DNA from: a virus
DNA: 60,201 bases
IMG/VR virus record: IMGVR_UViG_3300021964_000065
Coordinates: 1 to 60,201 of that record
Direction: 5' to 3' (one strand)
Shown one piece after another: positions 59,475 through 60,201 of this stretch. The notes beneath the pieces were generated by a model. That model worked only from the letters and a program-made list of their open reading frames with translations, ran no database searches and had not been told where the DNA came from. The position numbers and the translations under genes are program-made. How positions within the stretch are numbered: the stretch's first letter is position 1; each line of letters starts with the position of its first letter.

Positions 59475-59617
59475 TTATAGACGTAAGATCACAAGAATCT
59501 GTATTTATAACAATAGGTACTGAAACATATTATATAGACAACTCAACTGGTGAACATATTATGGACCACTGGAATAATGAAATTGAATACTGTAATGATG
59601 AATATGAAAACATTTGA
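59471..59617 (+). CDS. Micro-gene: small acidic protein
   Basis: A 48-residue protein (MIIDVRSQESVFITIGTETY, then GEHIMDHWNNEIEYCNDEYE). Beta-rich first half, acidic end. It overlaps the next gene by 14 nt. Not recognised. Confidence 0.5.
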   Translation: MIIDVRSQESVFITIGTETYYIDNSTGEHIMDHWNNEIEYCNDEYENI

Positions 59618-59801
59618 CAGGTACAAACAAAACTTAAAACTAATAGGTAATGACGTTATATCGTATGATACACACGTCGCAGAAATTAAAGATGGTAAAC
59701 TATATAAACTTAAATGGAATGTAAGAGGCATGACCTCAAGCCCAACTACAACTAAACATATTAATTATGTTGCAAGAGAATTAAACCTTGAAATTATATA
59801 A
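59604..59801 (+). CDS. Micro-gene: small protein
   Basis: A 65-residue protein from MKTFDRYKQNLKLIGNDVIS, then YDTHVAEIKDGKLYKLKWN. I chose the ATG close to the previous stop; a longer frame from 59550 would largely overlap the previous gene. The pattern suggests a compact beta fold; not recognised. Confidence 0.55.
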   Translation: MKTFDRYKQNLKLIGNDVISYDTHVAEIKDGKLYKLKWNVRGMTSSPTTTKHINYVARELNLEII

Positions 59802-59805
59802 ACAC

Positions 59806-59952
59806 ATGACACTACACGACGTATACATACTAGATAAAATAAATGAAAACAAAATGCATACAATGCACGAGAAAACTTTCATTGCTAAAAATAAATATCA
59901 AATAAAGTTACCAACTGAAAAATTAAATGACTACTTTTACAATAACAAATAA
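59806..59952 (+). CDS. Micro-gene: small protein
   Basis: A 48-residue protein (MTLHDVYILDKINENKMHTM, then EKTFIAKNKYQIKLPTEKLN). The gap after it holds TACAATAACAAATAATACG, a possible degraded left box of the repeated element without its right box. Not recognised. Confidence 0.5.
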   Translation: MTLHDVYILDKINENKMHTMHEKTFIAKNKYQIKLPTEKLNDYFYNNK

Positions 59953-60002
59953 TACGACAATAGCAATTTAAATAACAGGCTAACGTCACAAAACAAACAA
60001 CA

Positions 60003-60152
60003 ATGGGTAAATTAATTATAACATATAAAGGTGAACAACTAGAATACTTAATCAACACAAAAGTAGCCGACCACGTATCTATGAAAGCTATTGAACACAT
60101 ATTAAAAGAATTCCCACCTGAGGCACCCGTTGATTTTATAGAACTATATTAA
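60003..60152 (+). CDS. Micro-gene: small protein
   Basis: A 49-residue protein (MGKLIITYKGEQLEYLINTK, then EHILKEFPPEAPVDFIELY). Not recognised. The 50-nt gap before it is AT-rich. Confidence 0.5.
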   Translation: MGKLIITYKGEQLEYLINTKVADHVSMKAIEHILKEFPPEAPVDFIELY

Positions 60153-60157
60153 ATATT

Positions 60158-60201
60158 ATGGCAGGAAATAAACACAACACACAGTTTGCTATACACAAAC
60201 C
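60158..60201 (+). CDS. N-terminal part of junction-spanning small protein
   Basis: ATG at 60158 opens a frame (MAGNKHNTQFAIHKP) that runs off the window and continues in frame from base 1 to TAA at 114. The full product is 48 residues. Not recognised. Confidence 0.6.
   Translation, partial: MAGNKHNTQFAIHK
60191..60201. repeat. Terminal direct overlap (right copy)
   Basis: ATACACAAACC, identical to bases 1-11. It marks where the circular or redundant genome was opened. Confidence 0.85.

Noticed and set aside
1-60201. Lysogeny module (integrase, excisionase, CI-like repressor, att site)
   Set aside because: No such gene was seen; helix-turn-helix proteins at 2551 and 53300 do not look like CI-type repressors.
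1-60201. DNA polymerase or RNA polymerase genes
   Set aside because: No polymerase motifs were found in any frame, including the 2395-residue protein; replication and transcription probably use host enzymes.

Overview
The window is an essentially complete phage genome of about 60.19 kb. It is AT-rich and its two ends share 11 identical bases. Joining the ends keeps a small reading frame open across the junction, so the molecule is circular as assembled or terminally redundant. The phage has portal, large terminase, scaffold, HK97-type capsid, connector or tail-tube proteins, a giant internal-virion-type protein, tail fibres and a lysis cassette. No tail sheath, tape measure, integrase or repressor was recognised. 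This fits a lytic, short-tailed (podovirus-like) phage. A Bacteroidota host, probably marine or flavobacterial, is suggested by A/T-rich leaders (TTAAATTAAAT-like) in place of Shine-Dalgarno sites, by a lipoprotein with acidic residues after the lipobox, and by BACON/Ig-like virion domains. The host call is an inference.

Layout. (1) 56.6-60.2 kb, running through the junction to 0.1 kb, plus strand: about twenty tiny genes. They are punctuated by seven copies of a 34-bp promoter-like element (TACAARNTTAACACG, about 9 nt, GGATAATATA). Several encode zinc-ribbon or very acidic proteins, and this looks like an early host-takeover region. (2) 0.12-0.36 kb: three consecutive stem-loops, a candidate structured RNA leader. 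(3) 0.38-13.3 kb, plus strand: small unknowns, an orphan DnaA domain IV protein, an HTH protein, a sigma factor, ERF annealing protein, RecE-like nuclease, SSB-like protein, primase-helicase, ThyA, a GIY-YIG-like/MazG fusion, a DUF1064-type nuclease, NrdB, a lipoprotein and NrdA, ending at a terminator near 13.36 kb. (4) 13.4-56.1 kb, minus strand: late genes. Reading from 56.1 kb leftwards these are small basic proteins, GroEL-GroES, a cluster of Lys-rich micro-proteins, a holin, tail fibres, TerS candidate/TerL, portal, scaffold with a nested gene, capsid, connectors, tail tube, Ig-domain proteins, ejection proteins, and endolysin with a second holin candidate. The divergent control region at 56.13-56.59 kb is the only large gene-free stretch.

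How it works together (inference): the promoter array would express micro-genes first. The replication block remakes nucleotides (ThyA, NrdAB, MazG) and copies and recombines DNA (DnaA-like, primase-helicase, ERF, nuclease). The sigma factor could then switch on the minus-strand late operon, whose chaperonin would assist folding of phage proteins.

The most interesting features are a conserved-looking 40-residue protein overprinted inside the scaffold gene, the seven-copy promoter element with its fixed leader, the structured RNA cluster, phage-encoded GroEL/GroES in reversed order, high-GC mosaic patches inside nrdA and terL, and a giant virion protein with a protease motif and a sigma-like segment.
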